This document shows, in pieces, positions 34,672-44,934 of a DNA stretch of 64,000 nucleotides. Under the pieces are notes generated by a model that was given only the letters and a program-made list of their open reading frames with translations, was not told the origin of the DNA and searched no databases. How positions within the stretch are numbered: the stretch's first letter is position 1; each line of letters begins with the position of its first letter. Position numbers and translations under genes: made by a program. This stretch comes from Anditalea andensis (GTDB lineage: Bacteria > Bacteroidota > Bacteroidia > Cytophagales > Cyclobacteriaceae), in NCBI RefSeq assembly GCF_000714815.1, contig NZ_JMIH01000022.1, positions 248,001-312,000 on the forward strand. The letters run 5' to 3'.

Positions 34672-34762
34672 ATTGTTAGAAATTAATAAGGTACCAAAAC
34701 AAATAGGTCAGGATTTTCAACAAATTGAAAAGCTCCTTTCCCCTTGTGGTGAATATAATATT

Positions 34763-34799
34763 AAAAAAAGGCATCCATATGATATACAGATGCCTTTTT
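34763..34799 (-). terminator. Rho-independent terminator of dnaK
   Basis: Stem AAAAAGGCATC / GATGCCTTTTT; T-run on the minus strand. It lies 20 bases past the dnaK stop. Confidence 0.85.
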
Positions 34800-34818
34800 C
34801 AATATTTCGGATCAAGAA

Positions 34819-36756
34819 TTACTTGTTCTTGTCTTCATTTACTTCTTCATAGTCAACATCAGATACGCTGTCACCGTTACCGGACTCACCTGAAGCTTGA
34901 GCTCCCGGATCAGCACCAGGTCCACCCTGTGCACCGGCGGCGCCTTCAGCACCCTGACTGTACATTTCTTGAGACGCACCTTCCCAAGCTTTGTTCAGAT
35001 CTTGAATAGCTGGTTCGATAGCTTCCAAGTTTTGGCTTTGATGCGCAGTTTTTAGCTTTTCCAACGCTCCGCTGATGTTTGCTTTGTTCCCCTCAGAAAG
35101 TTTCTCGCCGAATTCCTTCAGTTGCTTTTCAGTCTGGAAGATCAAGCTGTCAGCCTGGTTAAGCTTTTCGATTTTTTCTTTTTCAGCTTTATCAGAGGCT
35201 GCGTTTGCTTCAGCTTCCTGCTTCATTCTGTTTATTTCATCTTCAGAGAGACCGGAAGAAGCTTCTATTTTTATTTTCTGCTCTTTTCCTGTGCCTTTGT
35301 CTTTAGCTGATACATTAAGGATACCGTTGGCATCTATATCAAAGGTTACCTCAATCTGTGGTACACCTCTTGGCGCTGGCGGTATATCAGTGAGCTGGAA
35401 CCTACCGATGCTTCTGTTGTCTTTAGCCATCGGTCTCTCTCCCTGAAGGACGTGGATATCCACTGCTGGCTGATTGTCAGCTGCTGTAGAGAATGTCTCA
35501 GACTTCTTAGAAGGGATTGTAGTATTTGATTCGATTAGTTTGGTAAATACACCACCCATAGTCTCAATACCAAGCGAGAGTGGAGTCACGTCAAGTAATA
35601 ATACATCCTTCACTTCTCCGGTCAATACTCCACCTTGGATGGCTGCACCTATAGCCACTACCTCGTCAGGGTTCACACCTTTGGATGGTTTTTTACCAAA
35701 GAATTTTTCTACTTCTTCCTGAATTTTAGGGATTCTGGTAGATCCACCTACCAGGATTACTTCGTCTATATCAGATGGAGATAGTCCGGCATCACTCATT
35801 GCCTTTTTTACCGGATCCAATGACCTTCTTACTAAGCTTTCAGCTAACTGCTCAAACTTAGATCTTGATAGGCTTCTTACCAAATGTTTAGGTCCTGTCT
35901 GGGTAGCAGTAATATACGGCAAGTTGATCTCTGTCGAAGATGAACTGGAAAGTTCTATTTTGGCTTTCTCTGCTGCTTCTTTTAATCTCTGAAGGGCCAT
36001 AGGATCCTGCCTTAAGTCTATCTGCTCTTCAGCCTGGAATTCACTAGCCAACCAGTCTATAATCACTTGGTCAAAATCATCTCCGCCTAGGTGTACGTCA
36101 CCATTGGTAGATTTTACTTCAAATACACCATCACCCAATTCTAGAACAGATATATCAAATGTACCACCACCAAGGTCATACACTGCTATTTTCATGTCCC
36201 TGTTTTTCTTGTCCATACCATAAGCCAATGCTGCTGCAGTAGGCTCATTGATAATTCTTTTTACTTCTAGTCCGGCGATCTGTCCAGCTTCCTTCGTGGC
36301 CTGTCTTTCTGAATCATTGAAATATGCAGGAACGGTGATAACAGCTTCTGTTACTTCTGTACCTAAGAAATCTTCCGCAGTAGACTTCATTTTCTGAAGG
36401 ATCATGGCAGAAAGTTCCTGTGGTGTATAGGATCTGTCACCTATTTTCACCACTACAGTGTCATTAGACCCTTGCTCTACTTTGTAAGAAGCATGCTTTT
36501 TCTCGTCAGATACTTCAGAGAACTTCTTACCCATAAATCTTTTTACAGAGGAAATTGTATTTGCAGGATTGGTGATGGCCTGACGTTTGGCAGGATCGCC
36601 TACTTTTCTTTCTCCGTTGCCATTGTCCAAAAATGCTACAATGGATGGGGTAGTTCTTCTACCCTCACTGTTTTGGATCACCACTGGCTCGTTACCTTCC
36701 ATTACGGCAACGCAGGAGTTGGTAGTACCCAAGTCAATACCTATAATTTTTCCCAT
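34819..36756 (-). CDS. dnaK: Chaperone protein DnaK (Hsp70)
   Basis: ATP-dependent protein-folding chaperone, cytoplasmic. 645 residues: phosphate-1 loop [18 protein letters not shown] near 4-21, phosphate-2 [19 protein letters not shown] near 190-208, adenosine motif [20 protein letters not shown] near 338-357, linker [16 protein letters not shown] near 386-401 and a helical lid. The C-terminal tail is Gly/Ala/Gln rich, ending in a short acidic EEVNEDKNK. No dnaJ or grpE is next to it, and I see no CIRCE or sigma32-type element upstream; regulation cannot be told. Confidence 0.99.
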   Translation of the reverse strand: MGKIIGIDLGTTNSCVAVMEGNEPVVIQNSEGRRTTPSIVAFLDNGNGERKVGDPAKRQAITNPANTISSVKRFMGKKFSEVSDEKKHASYKVEQGSNDTVVVKIGDRSYTPQELSAMILQKMKSTAEDFLGTEVTEAVITVPAYFNDSERQATKEAGQIAGLEVKRIINEPTAAALAYGMDKKNRDMKIAVYDLGGGTFDISVLELGDGVFEVKSTNGDVHLGGDDFDQVIIDWLASEFQAEEQIDLRQDPMALQRLKEAAEKAKIELSSSSSTEINLPYITATQTGPKHLVRSLSRSKFEQLAESLVRRSLDPVKKAMSDAGLSPSDIDEVILVGGSTRIPKIQEEVEKFFGKKPSKGVNPDEVVAIGAAIQGGVLTGEVKDVLLLDVTPLSLGIETMGGVFTKLIESNTTIPSKKSETFSTAADNQPAVDIHVLQGERPMAKDNRSIGRFQLTDIPPAPRGVPQIEVTFDIDANGILNVSAKDKGTGKEQKIKIEASSGLSEDEINRMKQEAEANAASDKAEKEKIEKLNQADSLIFQTEKQLKEFGEKLSEGNKANISGALEKLKTAHQSQNLEAIEPAIQDLNKAWEGASQEMYSQGAEGAAGAQGGPGADPGAQASGESGNGDSVSDVDYEEVNEDKNK

Positions 36757-37052
36757 GACTGTTTATATTTTCTATTGTTAATTTCTTTTTTTATTCTTGA
36801 AATGGTAATCATCAATGGATGTGCCAAGGGAAATTGGCATTGATTTTACGTCAGATTGTCAGTCCTGCTGTCATATAATATTGATTTGACTGACAAGATA
36901 TGGAGATCACCTTCAGTGCATGTCATTATCACTAAAGTTAAAGTAGTTTGAGGTCCGAGAGGCTAGACATATATTTTATTGGAGTTGGCCTTTATTAAGT
37001 ATATTTGGATAGATTGGAAAAGTGTATCGGTTAAATAAAAAAATAAACAGTC

Positions 37053-37862
37053 ATGAAGTTACGAGACATATATATATACCCTATTAAATCCCTCGGCGGC
37101 ATCAGGTTAGAAGAAGCTCAAGTAGAGGAAAAAGGGCTGCAATATGACCGGAGATGGATGCTTGTAGATAAAGAAGGGAATTTTCTTACGCAAAGAAAAC
37201 ATGAAAATATGGCCCTCTTCCAGGTAGTATTAAATGATAAGGGTCTGAGAGTGTTTTTGAAAAATGATCAGGAGAGCAACATATTGATCCCTTATGACCT
37301 TTGTACAGGAAAGAAATTGTATGTTCAGATATGGGAGGATAAAGTAGAGGCGCAGGTTGTAGATGAGGTAATAAGTAGCTGGTTTACACAGCAGCTTGGA
37401 ATACCCTGTGACCTGGTCGTAATGCCGGAGTCTACGAAGCGAAAATTAAAACCCCAATATGCTGTGAATGAAGAAACAGTCAGTTTCGCTGACGGTATGC
37501 CTTACCTGATCATTGGACAGGCATCATTGGATGATCTGAACAGCCGCTTGCAAAGCCCGGTGCCCATGAATAGGTTCAGGCCTAATTTTGTTTTCAGTGG
37601 AGGTGAGCCTTTTGATGAAGACAGGGCAGGAACTATTATGATAGGGGCCAGTCATTTTAAGATTACAAAACCATGTGCCCGCTGTGTTATGGTGACGATT
37701 GACCAGACAAGTGGGGAGAAAGGGAAAGAGCCGTTAAAAACTTTGGCTTCATATAGAACGGTAAATAAGAAGGTCATGTTTGGTCAGAACATGCTTTTAC
37801 TATCTGGCAGTACAGTGAAAGTAGGCGATGAGGTGATTATGGGTTCCTGCCAAATGGATTAA
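37053..37862 (+). CDS. MOSC-domain protein (YcbX/mARC-like)
   Basis: Molybdenum-cofactor-binding oxidoreductase-like protein, relative of mARC and YcbX. 269 residues: N-terminal MOSC_N barrel (LRDIYIYPIKSLGGIRLEEA near 3-22, YDRRWMLVDKEGNFLTQRKH near 31-50) and MOSC domain with RFRPNFVFSGGEPFDED near 173-189 and the Cys pair in KPCARCVMVTIDQTSGEKGK near 203-222, the Moco cysteine. Divergent from dnaK and ended by a GC-rich hairpin. Confidence 0.92.
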   Translation: MKLRDIYIYPIKSLGGIRLEEAQVEEKGLQYDRRWMLVDKEGNFLTQRKHENMALFQVVLNDKGLRVFLKNDQESNILIPYDLCTGKKLYVQIWEDKVEAQVVDEVISSWFTQQLGIPCDLVVMPESTKRKLKPQYAVNEETVSFADGMPYLIIGQASLDDLNSRLQSPVPMNRFRPNFVFSGGEPFDEDRAGTIMIGASHFKITKPCARCVMVTIDQTSGEKGKEPLKTLASYRTVNKKVMFGQNMLLLSGSTVKVGDEVIMGSCQMD

Positions 37863-37870
37863 ATATACAA

Positions 37871-37902
37871 AAGGCCGGGAAGATGATCCCGGCCCATAAA
37901 AA
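37871..37902. terminator. Bidirectional terminator between convergent genes
   Basis: Stem GGCCGGGA / TCCCGGCC (37873-37880 with 37887-37894), loop AGATGA, A/T-runs at both sides. Serves the MOSC gene and the convergent barrel gene. Confidence 0.8.
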
Positions 37903-37903
37903 A

Positions 37904-38665
37904 TTAAAAACTGAATCCAGTTGTAAGTTTAAAAAAGGAATCATTTCCTTCCACTAGGTCAGTTCCAAAGGAGAATCTGGCAAATGGCCCACCGGTAGGT
38001 TTGGTGAACTGTATATAGGGACCCAACCACTGGTATGTATCTGTAGATTCGCTAATATTCGATCCGCCGGTATTAATTAAATGCTCATAATGGGCACCAA
38101 ATGATAAGAAATTAGTGGCTTTGAAGCCAAAGTTTGCCCAATAATGGAGGAAGGAGAGGGTCGTCTGTGTGGGGACGGTCGTCATGTCCCTAAGTGGGGC
38201 ATAAAAGCCTGCGTATATTTCACCCTCTACAACCGCTTGATCCAACCCAATTGTCAGATTTGGCACTATACCATCTCCTAATACTGAAGGACCTGTGGAT
38301 CCTGAGGAAAGTAGATTTCCACCCAGGATCCCTATTTGGGGACTGATACTAAGTCCTGGAGCAGGGTTAAATCCGACTCCTATGCCGAACTCTGTCCAGT
38401 TTCCCCAGCCTCCTCCACCATCACCCTGAACGCCGCCTCTTCCGCCTGACCATAAGATTCCATAAAATGTAAAATCCACCTCATCAGAGAGGCGGTATGA
38501 TCCAGTGACAAATGGATAAAATCCAAAAAATTGATCTGAATTTAGAGTTACATCAAAACTGAACCTGTCGTCATCTTGTGCCCATGAAGGTACTGCTCCC
38601 AATACCAAGACTAGTATGGATAGCCAAAATGTTTTTTTTGTAAAAAAGGTAAATGTGTGCATCAT
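37904..38665 (-). CDS. Outer-membrane beta-barrel protein, unknown family
   Basis: A 253-residue secreted protein; signal peptide MMHTFTFFTKKTFWLSILVL ending near GAVPSWA. The mature part begins QDDDRFSFDVTLNSDQFFGF and has repeated aromatic/Gly-rich strands, e.g. SYRLSDEVDFTFYGILWSGG, ending TGFSF with a terminal Phe. About ten to twelve strands can be drawn. It may belong to one of the DUF families of Bacteroidetes barrels; I cannot name it. Single gene. Confidence 0.78.
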   Translation of the reverse strand: MMHTFTFFTKKTFWLSILVLVLGAVPSWAQDDDRFSFDVTLNSDQFFGFYPFVTGSYRLSDEVDFTFYGILWSGGRGGVQGDGGGGWGNWTEFGIGVGFNPAPGLSISPQIGILGGNLLSSGSTGPSVLGDGIVPNLTIGLDQAVVEGEIYAGFYAPLRDMTTVPTQTTLSFLHYWANFGFKATNFLSFGAHYEHLINTGGSNISESTDTYQWLGPYIQFTKPTGGPFARFSFGTDLVEGNDSFFKLTTGFSF

Positions 38666-39090
38666 AATTTTATTTTAATGGTGTAAATAGGTGTGTTTTA
38701 TAACCAAAAATCAAAGAATAAACACTTTTATTTTTAATTATGATTATAAAATTAACCATAAAAATGAAAAATGCAATAGTTTGAAGAATTTTATGATCAA
38801 AAATCAATCATCTATAAATCAGTTGGTTGTTTTTCGTCTGGATGCCTATGATTTATTTCTTTTATTAATTGGAAGCTTCAAAGTTGTAAAGTGGGCAGTA
38901 TAGGATGTCTGGAGGAAGATTCGTATGATACTCCCTTTATCGTAATTTCTCGTGTGCGGTGTTTCCTAATATAGATTCCATGATATGAAAAAGGTGAGAA
39001 CGTTTTGTCTAAAAATATTAAAAATCAAAAAAAGGAATGTAAAACTTAGCACCTGGCTGGATGCGCCTTTAAAAGTTAATTTCAGATCAA
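38666..39090. other. AT-rich intergenic region, no supported gene
   Basis: About 425 bases. Both strands have short frames only. The plus-strand frames at 38691 and 38985 have no family resemblance and poor coding text. Possibly decayed sequence. Confidence 0.55.
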
Positions 39091-39113
39091 AAAAAAGCAG
39101 CCATTTGGCTGCT
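39091..39113 (-). terminator. Rho-independent terminator of hemE
   Basis: Stem AGCAGCCA / TGGCTGCT, two-base loop, A-run on the plus strand (T-run on the transcript). Directly follows the hemE stop. Confidence 0.8.
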
Positions 39114-39119
39114 AAAGTA

Positions 39120-40157
39120 TTAAGAAAGGCTGGGGCTATAAGATTTCACCGTCTCTATAAAAATTTTCACTTTTTCTGGGTCTATATCCGGATAGACACC
39201 ATGCCCAAGGTTGGCAATATGCCGGCTCCCTCCAAACTGATCAAGCATATCTATAGTGGCTTTTTCGATTTCTTTGGCAGTGCCGTATAAGGCTGCCGGA
39301 TCCAAATTGCCTTGAAGGGTTTTGTCCTCACCTATCATTTTCCGGGATTCGGCTATGCCCATGTTCCAATCTAAGCCGATAGTTTCGCAGTTTAACCTGG
39401 ACATTTCCTCTCTGGCAAAAAAGGCGCCTTTGGCAAAAACAGTTTTGGGAACCTCTGAAATGGCATCGCAGATTTGACTGATATATTTTAGGGAGTATTC
39501 TTTATAATGATTGGGAGGAAGTATTCCTGCCCAGCTGTCAAATATCTGAACCAGATCCACTCCAGCAGTGATTTGGGCTTTTAAATAATTGATCGTACTG
39601 TCAGTGATCATCTGTAGCAGCTGATGGGACATTTCCGGTTGGGTATAAAGCATAGCCCTCGCTTTGGAGAAAGTCTTGGAGCCAGAACCTTCGATCATAT
39701 AAGCAAAAATTGTCCAGGGTGCTCCAGCAAAACCAATCAGAGGTACCCGGCCATTGAGGTCTCTTTTAGTATTCTTAATTGCTTCAACTACATATCCTAG
39801 ATCAGTATTGCCATCCGCTATCCGTAGTTTTTTTAAGTCAGCTGCAGATTTTATGGTATTAGGAAACCAAGGGCCTCGCTTTTCTACCATTTCATAGGGC
39901 AGTCCCATGGCTTCTGGGATGACCAGAATGTCTGAAAAAATAATAGCAGCATCCACTCCTAATAGATCTACGGGCTGAATAGTTACTTCAGCGGCCAGCT
40001 CTGGTGTCTGGGCCAATTCTATAAATCCACTGACACTGTCTCTTACTGCTCTATATTCGGGTAGAATTCTTCCTGCCTGTCTCATTAACCAAACAGGTGT
40101 TCTTTCCACCTTTTCGCCCCTGGCAGCTCTAAGTAATAAGTCATTTTGTAATTGCAT
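39120..40157 (-). CDS. hemE: Uroporphyrinogen decarboxylase
   Basis: Removes four carboxyls from uroporphyrinogen III to give coproporphyrinogen III. 345 residues: [19 protein letters not shown] near 21-39, active-site Asp in [18 protein letters not shown] near 73-90, [18 protein letters not shown] near 141-158, [12 protein letters not shown] near 205-216, and the C-terminal block [15 protein letters not shown] near 316-330. All landmarks are present. It commits carbon to haem and competes with cobA for the same intermediate. Stand-alone gene with its own terminator. Confidence 0.98.
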   Translation of the reverse strand: MQLQNDLLLRAARGEKVERTPVWLMRQAGRILPEYRAVRDSVSGFIELAQTPELAAEVTIQPVDLLGVDAAIIFSDILVIPEAMGLPYEMVEKRGPWFPNTIKSAADLKKLRIADGNTDLGYVVEAIKNTKRDLNGRVPLIGFAGAPWTIFAYMIEGSGSKTFSKARAMLYTQPEMSHQLLQMITDSTINYLKAQITAGVDLVQIFDSWAGILPPNHYKEYSLKYISQICDAISEVPKTVFAKGAFFAREEMSRLNCETIGLDWNMGIAESRKMIGEDKTLQGNLDPAALYGTAKEIEKATIDMLDQFGGSRHIANLGHGVYPDIDPEKVKIFIETVKSYSPSLS

Positions 40158-40213
40158 GTGGCAAAGATAATTCAGGAAAATTTAAACTGTCTTAAAGTGT
40201 TAATTTTAATACT

Positions 40214-40241
40214 AAAAAAAACCGCCAGGACTATCTGGCGG
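40214..40241 (-). terminator. Rho-independent terminator of the collagen-motif lipoprotein gene
   Basis: Stem CCGCCAG / CTGGCGG with six-base loop; seven A on the plus strand give the U-tract. Confidence 0.8.
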
Positions 40242-40269
40242 AGTTATTAATGTATGTAAATTAAAGGGA

Positions 40270-40800
40270 TTACCTTTTTTCTATTTTTTTGAAATCAGCT
40301 TCTGTTTTTCCAATAAGTTTAAGGACATCTTCAAGTGAAAGATTGGTATAATCTACCCTACCTGCCGGGTTTACAAAAACTGATGGTATAATTACTATCC
40401 TAAAATACTGATTTTCTAACCATTCACTTTCTAAAAGTTCAGGGTTAAATGTCGATTCCAAAAATAGCCTAAAGCTAGATGATGTAAAATCGATCTTATA
40501 TTGAAGAACCCCTTTTTCAAAAAAGACGGTTTCTGGGAGAGGTCTCCAAATAGCACCTTGATCAGGATCTATTTCCCATCTAATGTATCCCAATACTATG
40601 TCATCATCAAAAATAGGAGGTTCAAAATCGTAAATTTCCTGAAAATCGTTAAAAGCGGTAAAATCTAACTCTACTTCAAGTGTTTCAGCCATTGTTTCAG
40701 GACCGGGAGGTCCCTGTGGGCCTTCACGTCCGATAGGGCCCTCACAAGCTTGGATGAAGAGGACAAACAAAAATAAAAAAGGAACAATAGTTTTTTTCAT
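40270..40800 (-). CDS. Lipoprotein with short collagen-like Gly-x-y repeat
   Basis: A 176-residue lipoprotein: MKKTIVPFLFLFVLFIQAC has a lipobox Cys at 19. Immediately after the Cys follow five Gly-x-y triplets (GPIGREGPQGPPGPE), a collagen-like linker, then a domain of about 140 residues with no recognised family, strongly acidic and aromatic, predicted beta-rich (FQEIYDFEPPIFDDDIVLGY). Such Gly-x-y stalks after a lipid anchor are common in Bacteroidetes surface lipoproteins. Function unknown; single gene. Confidence 0.8.
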   Translation of the reverse strand: MKKTIVPFLFLFVLFIQACEGPIGREGPQGPPGPETMAETLEVELDFTAFNDFQEIYDFEPPIFDDDIVLGYIRWEIDPDQGAIWRPLPETVFFEKGVLQYKIDFTSSSFRLFLESTFNPELLESEWLENQYFRIVIIPSVFVNPAGRVDYTNLSLEDVLKLIGKTEADFKKIEKR

Positions 40801-40901
40801 GATAGTATGTGTTATTGAAATTAGCTTCTTTTATAGACGAAACTATTTACAAATAGTTTTAATTATTGGTTAAATTGAAGATACTTCAAAACAATGATAA
40901 C

Positions 40902-41411
40902 TCATCTCAGTGGGGCCATTACATCCACATGATCTTTTTCTACTACTCTATCTATATATATACCCTGAGTCACTAAGCCATTTTGTTTAGCGTATTGTTC
41001 AATTCTTTGCTTTACTTTATTAGGTCCCGGCATAACGAAGCGATGGGATTTGAGACTTGCCACGATCGCGCGCTGAGCTCCTATAATTTTCTCTTCCAAA
41101 TCTCCTGCCATTTTTTCATGGTATTCTGTACCCACAAATACGGTAATGGTATCTAGCTTGCCGGCAGGTTCTACATAAAAAATAGTGTTCAGCCGGTTAT
41201 CTGGGTATGACTTAAGCATACCTTCTACTTTTTGAAATGTTAATTTAAGATTCTCATCCTGTGGGGTGCCCCTGTACTCGATGCCGATCAGGTGGATATC
41301 ATCCACAGGTACTACCCTTATCTCTATCTCATTGAACCCCCCCAGGACATAGTAGAAAGCCATACCTACCAGTATGACCACGATCAGAGATATTAATACC
41401 TTGCTTCTCAT
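40902..41411 (-). CDS. Membrane-anchored protein with GyrI-like fold, unknown function
   Basis: 169 residues. Residues 5-26 (VLISLIVVILVGMAFYYVLG) anchor it in the inner membrane or act as an uncleaved signal. The rest looks like a GyrI/SOUL-type small-ligand-binding domain: IEIRVVPVDDIHLIGIEYRG followed by a helix and TVFVGTEYHEKMAGDL; this match is weak. The gene ends at 40902 and starts three bases after the stop of the barrel gene at 41415, so the two form one transcript. Confidence 0.65.
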   Translation of the reverse strand: MRSKVLISLIVVILVGMAFYYVLGGFNEIEIRVVPVDDIHLIGIEYRGTPQDENLKLTFQKVEGMLKSYPDNRLNTIFYVEPAGKLDTITVFVGTEYHEKMAGDLEEKIIGAQRAIVASLKSHRFVMPGPNKVKQRIEQYAKQNGLVTQGIYIDRVVEKDHVDVMAPLR

Positions 41412-41414
41412 TCC

Positions 41415-41996
41415 TTAAAACATATATCTAGCACCGATAGCGCCTTGTAGTTTCAGGTGACCAGGTCTGTCTACCAATTCCATGAACAGTCCTATCTCCG
41501 CAAATACACTGATGGGCAGGTTGTCAAAATAATATTCACTGCCCACAAAGCCCTCAGGTCCCAGATCGATATTAGTGCGGGTTTCGCCTAGTAAACTGCC
41601 CGGAGCACCTAGGGTAGCGTATAGGTAATCCACCCTTACAGATCTCAGCTGGATCCCCAGTCCCCCATAAGCGACCAAAGTACCTTCTGTAATGTCAAAT
41701 TCAGCGGTAATATCTTCATGATAGGCAGACCTTACGTTCAGCGAAAAACCATTATAAGTACTGTGACCATTATATACTGAATTGGGTGCAGGTCTGTTTC
41801 GGTCAAAGGCATTACGGTAATACATTCCGCTGTTTGACCCTGCCCGGCCAATCATCCCCTCTATAGATATTTTATCATCTAGGAAAGTCTTATAAGTTAT
41901 ACTGAGTGGCTCACCCAGTCTTAAGCCAACCGAATGTTCTTGAGAAAAACCTATCAGTGGTAGGAAAAACAGTACAAGGAAAATAATTTTTTTCAT
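41415..41996 (-). CDS. Small outer-membrane beta-barrel protein
   Basis: 193 residues; I start at 41996 for the signal peptide MKKIIFLVLFFLPLIGFSQ; ATG at 42008 is also in frame. The mature sequence begins EHSVGLRLGEPLSITYKTFL, close in style to the barrel at 4301-4786 (GLRAGNSGGVTIKHFL): both open with a GLRxG and a first hairpin that ends xITYK/xTIKxFL, so they may be paralogues. Terminal Phe is present (ARYMF). Coupled to the downstream membrane-anchored gene by a three-base gap. Confidence 0.82.
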   Translation of the reverse strand: MKKIIFLVLFFLPLIGFSQEHSVGLRLGEPLSITYKTFLDDKISIEGMIGRAGSNSGMYYRNAFDRNRPAPNSVYNGHSTYNGFSLNVRSAYHEDITAEFDITEGTLVAYGGLGIQLRSVRVDYLYATLGAPGSLLGETRTNIDLGPEGFVGSEYYFDNLPISVFAEIGLFMELVDRPGHLKLQGAIGARYMF

Positions 41997-42217
41997 GAGT
42001 AGTATCATTACTTTTTTTAATGGTCACACAGCATCTCGCAAATAAAACCCCGATAGCTTTTTAGATTATCGGTTGTCCCGGTGTGGGTGGATTCTGATCG
42101 TGATCGATATTATAAATTGATATGGAATATGTGGTTATATGTATTCCTTGAAAACGGCACAAAAATACAGTGTATTGTTTATATATCCACTTAATCACTA
42201 TAATTTTCAAAGATAAC

Positions 42218-43990
42218 CTAACTGACCATCGACTTTAACTGCATCTGGTGCAAATTAGCGTAGTAACCACCCTGGGATAAAAGCGATTCATGTGTGCCCA
42301 TTTCCTTAACTTCTCCCTGATGAAGTACGATGATCTTATCAGCTTTAATGATGGTAGATAGCCTATGGGCGATGATGATAGACGTACGGCCTTTCATCAT
42401 CTTTTCTATGGCGGATTGGATAAGCACTTCTGTTTCTGTATCAACTGATGATGTGGCTTCATCCAAGATGATAATTTGCGGATTATAGACCATGGCCCTT
42501 ACAAAAGATATCAGCTGTCTCTGCCCTACAGAAAGCGTAGCGCCTCTCTCCATTACATTATAATCCAATCCTCCGGGGAGTCGCTCGATAAATCTCCTGG
42601 CACCCACCAGGTCTGCTGCATAGAGCACCTGCTCCCTGGTAATATCTGGATTGCCAAGGGTTATGTTATAAAAGATGGTGTCTGAAAAAAGGAATACATC
42701 CTGAAGAACCACTCCTATATGTTTGCGGAGAGTGTTAAGTTCAAAATTCTGGATGTTCTGCCCATCCACTTCTATGCTGCCTTTGTTGATTTCGTAGAAG
42801 CGGCTGATCAAATTGATGATACTGGACTTGCCGGCTCCGGTAGCTCCCACCAAAGCGATGGTCTCTCCATGCTTCACCTCTATATTAATATTCTTAAGGA
42901 CCCACTCTTCATCGTTATAGGCAAACCAGACATTTTTTAAGGATATATCACCCCTGATTTCTTCAGTTGTAAGCGTGCCATTATTGGGGATATGTTCCTC
43001 ATTGTCCAAAAGTTTAAAGATACGTGAGGAACTTACCACGCCTAGCTGCAGGGTATTATACCGGTCAGCGATCATACGGATAGGCCTGAAGAAAAGCTGC
43101 AGGTACATGATGAAGGAAATCAGCACACCTACTTTAAGTTCCATATTAAACACACCCGTTGCTCCATACCATACCACCAAGCCGATGCCTATAGCCTGAA
43201 TAATCTCTGCTACAGGGAAATATACGGAGTAGTACAGCACTGACTTAAGATGGGCCCTTCTATGCTCGCGGTTAATATCTTCAAACTTTTGGTATTCACG
43301 CTGTTCACGGTTGAAAATCTGTACGATGTTCATCCCGGTGATGTGCTCCTGAAGAAAAGAATTGAGATTTGATACTGCATTCCGCACATCATTAAATGCT
43401 ACTTTAATTTTTTCTTTAAACACGTAAGTGGAAATGATCAGCAGTGGAAGGGTACAGAGGCTGACTAGGGTGAGCTTCCAGTCTATATAAAACATCACTG
43501 CCAATATCGTCACCAACTGAAGCAGGTCACCGATGATTGCAGCTAACCCTTCACTGAATACGTCTGCCAGTGTTTCTATGTCTGAGATATTCCGGGTAAC
43601 CAACCTTCCTATGGGAGTATTATCAAAAAATTTCAGTCTCATCTTTAGCAAGTGCCGATAAAGCTTGATTCTTATGTCCCTAATGATTACCTGGCCTATC
43701 CAGCCAGAAAGGTAAGTATGTGCAAACTGGACTATTGACTGCAGTATCATCAGGCCGATCAAAAGATAAATGATCCTAAGAAGTCCTGGCTGATCGCCCA
43801 TAGCGACATAGTCATCTATGGCTATCTGGATAAACAGCGGTCTGGTAGGGGCCAGTATGGCAAGGGCAAGTGTCAGGAAAATCAAAAAGTAGAATTTACC
43901 CTTATAAGGCTGCACAAACTGATACAACTTACTAAGGACCTTTGTATCTATGATTTCCCCGCTTTTTACATTTTCTTTATCTAAACTCAA
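42218..43990 (-). CDS. MsbA-like ABC exporter (ATP-binding/permease fusion)
   Basis: Half-transporter of 590 residues: six TM helices (about 30-310) then nucleotide-binding domain with Walker A GATGAGKSSIINLISRFYE near 383-401, signature LSVGQRQLISFVRAM near 485-499, Walker B ILDEATSSVD near 507-516 and H-loop IIAHRLST near 541-548. It resembles MsbA/LmrA-type lipid or drug exporters; with no adjacent lipid A genes, the substrate is not decided. Stand-alone; divergent neighbours on both sides are envelope genes. Confidence 0.92.
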   Translation of the reverse strand: MSLDKENVKSGEIIDTKVLSKLYQFVQPYKGKFYFLIFLTLALAILAPTRPLFIQIAIDDYVAMGDQPGLLRIIYLLIGLMILQSIVQFAHTYLSGWIGQVIIRDIRIKLYRHLLKMRLKFFDNTPIGRLVTRNISDIETLADVFSEGLAAIIGDLLQLVTILAVMFYIDWKLTLVSLCTLPLLIISTYVFKEKIKVAFNDVRNAVSNLNSFLQEHITGMNIVQIFNREQREYQKFEDINREHRRAHLKSVLYYSVYFPVAEIIQAIGIGLVVWYGATGVFNMELKVGVLISFIMYLQLFFRPIRMIADRYNTLQLGVVSSSRIFKLLDNEEHIPNNGTLTTEEIRGDISLKNVWFAYNDEEWVLKNINIEVKHGETIALVGATGAGKSSIINLISRFYEINKGSIEVDGQNIQNFELNTLRKHIGVVLQDVFLFSDTIFYNITLGNPDITREQVLYAADLVGARRFIERLPGGLDYNVMERGATLSVGQRQLISFVRAMVYNPQIIILDEATSSVDTETEVLIQSAIEKMMKGRTSIIIAHRLSTIIKADKIIVLHQGEVKEMGTHESLLSQGGYYANLHQMQLKSMVS

Positions 43991-44112
43991 AATTTTTATG
44001 TTTAATATTATCCGCTATGATAATGAGGAAAGGTAAGATTCATTTTCAAATTCTAACCTTTTCTTTTTTCGTCTTCCTGCTATTTACCCAATTATAAATT
44101 TTATAGCGAAGT

Positions 44113-44868
44113 TTAAATATATATATCTTCAGGATAGGTTACGCTGCTTAGAAACAATCCGTGGGCAGGAGCCGATGAACCTGCTTTGCTCCTTTTTTGG
44201 CTTTGAAGTACCAACATAAAATCCTCTTTATCCATTTTGCCCATACCCACTTTTACCAGCGTGCCCACGATGGCGCGCACCATTCCTCTTAGAAAACGAT
44301 TTGCGGTAATATGGAAAATCAAATGATGATCTTTTTGTTCCCAATGTGCCACTTTTATTTTGCAATTAAAATTATTTACATTGGTCTTCACCCTGCTGAA
44401 ACATTCAAAATCCGTGTGGTCCAAAAGTAATAGCGCCGCTTGGTTCATCTTGTCCAGATCTACTTGGTAGAAGCAGTACCAGGCCTGTTCTTCCAGGAAG
44501 GGCTGTTTGCGAAGGGTGATATGGTATTCATAACTTCTCCATTGCGCTTGAAACCTTGCGTGGACATCAGGTTTTACTTTTCTGATAGCATATACGGCGA
44601 TATCTTTCGGAAGGATGGAATTAGCCCTCTTAAGAAAATCTGCACTGTCTATATCCAGTATCGAATCAAAATGTACAAACTGCTGTATCGCATGCACCCC
44701 AGTATCGGTCCTTCCACTTCCCATTACTTCTACCGGGCTGCGTAGGATTTTTGAAAAAGCCAAATTGACTTCTTCCTGTATGGAATGGGCATTCTGCTGG
44801 ATCTGCCAGCCGTGATAGGCAGTCCCTTTGTAGGCTATTTCAACAAAGTATCGGTATTGCTCGTTCAT
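44113..44868 (-). CDS. truA: tRNA pseudouridine(38-40) synthase
   Basis: Isomerises U38-U40 in the anticodon arm of tRNA. The 251 residues show FVEIAYKGTAYHGWQIQQNA near 8-27, catalytic Asp55 in SGRTDTGVHAIQQF, and FHITANRFLRGMVRAIVG near 189-206, all family hallmarks. Length is normal. Stand-alone. Confidence 0.97.
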   Translation of the reverse strand: MNEQYRYFVEIAYKGTAYHGWQIQQNAHSIQEEVNLAFSKILRSPVEVMGSGRTDTGVHAIQQFVHFDSILDIDSADFLKRANSILPKDIAVYAIRKVKPDVHARFQAQWRSYEYHITLRKQPFLEEQAWYCFYQVDLDKMNQAALLLLDHTDFECFSRVKTNVNNFNCKIKVAHWEQKDHHLIFHITANRFLRGMVRAIVGTLVKVGMGKMDKEDFMLVLQSQKRSKAGSSAPAHGLFLSSVTYPEDIYI

Positions 44869-44934
44869 GAGAGGACAAATATAAGAATTTGGAAGTAATA
44901 ATATTATTACCGAAATAGGATCGGTATGATTCTA

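Noticed and set aside
36757-37052. CIRCE or heat-shock box upstream of dnaK
   Set aside because: No TTAGCACTC-N9-GAGTGCTAA type repeat is present in the 296 bases between dnaK and the MOSC gene.
38691-39119. Two plus-strand frames between the barrel gene and hemE
   Set aside because: Low-complexity AT-rich text, no family resemblance, and the second one overlaps the hemE end and terminator on the opposite strand.
42009-42217. Hairpin CCGATA/TATCGG between the barrel gene and the ABC exporter
   Set aside because: Short six-base stem with no T-run; not strong enough to call a terminator.
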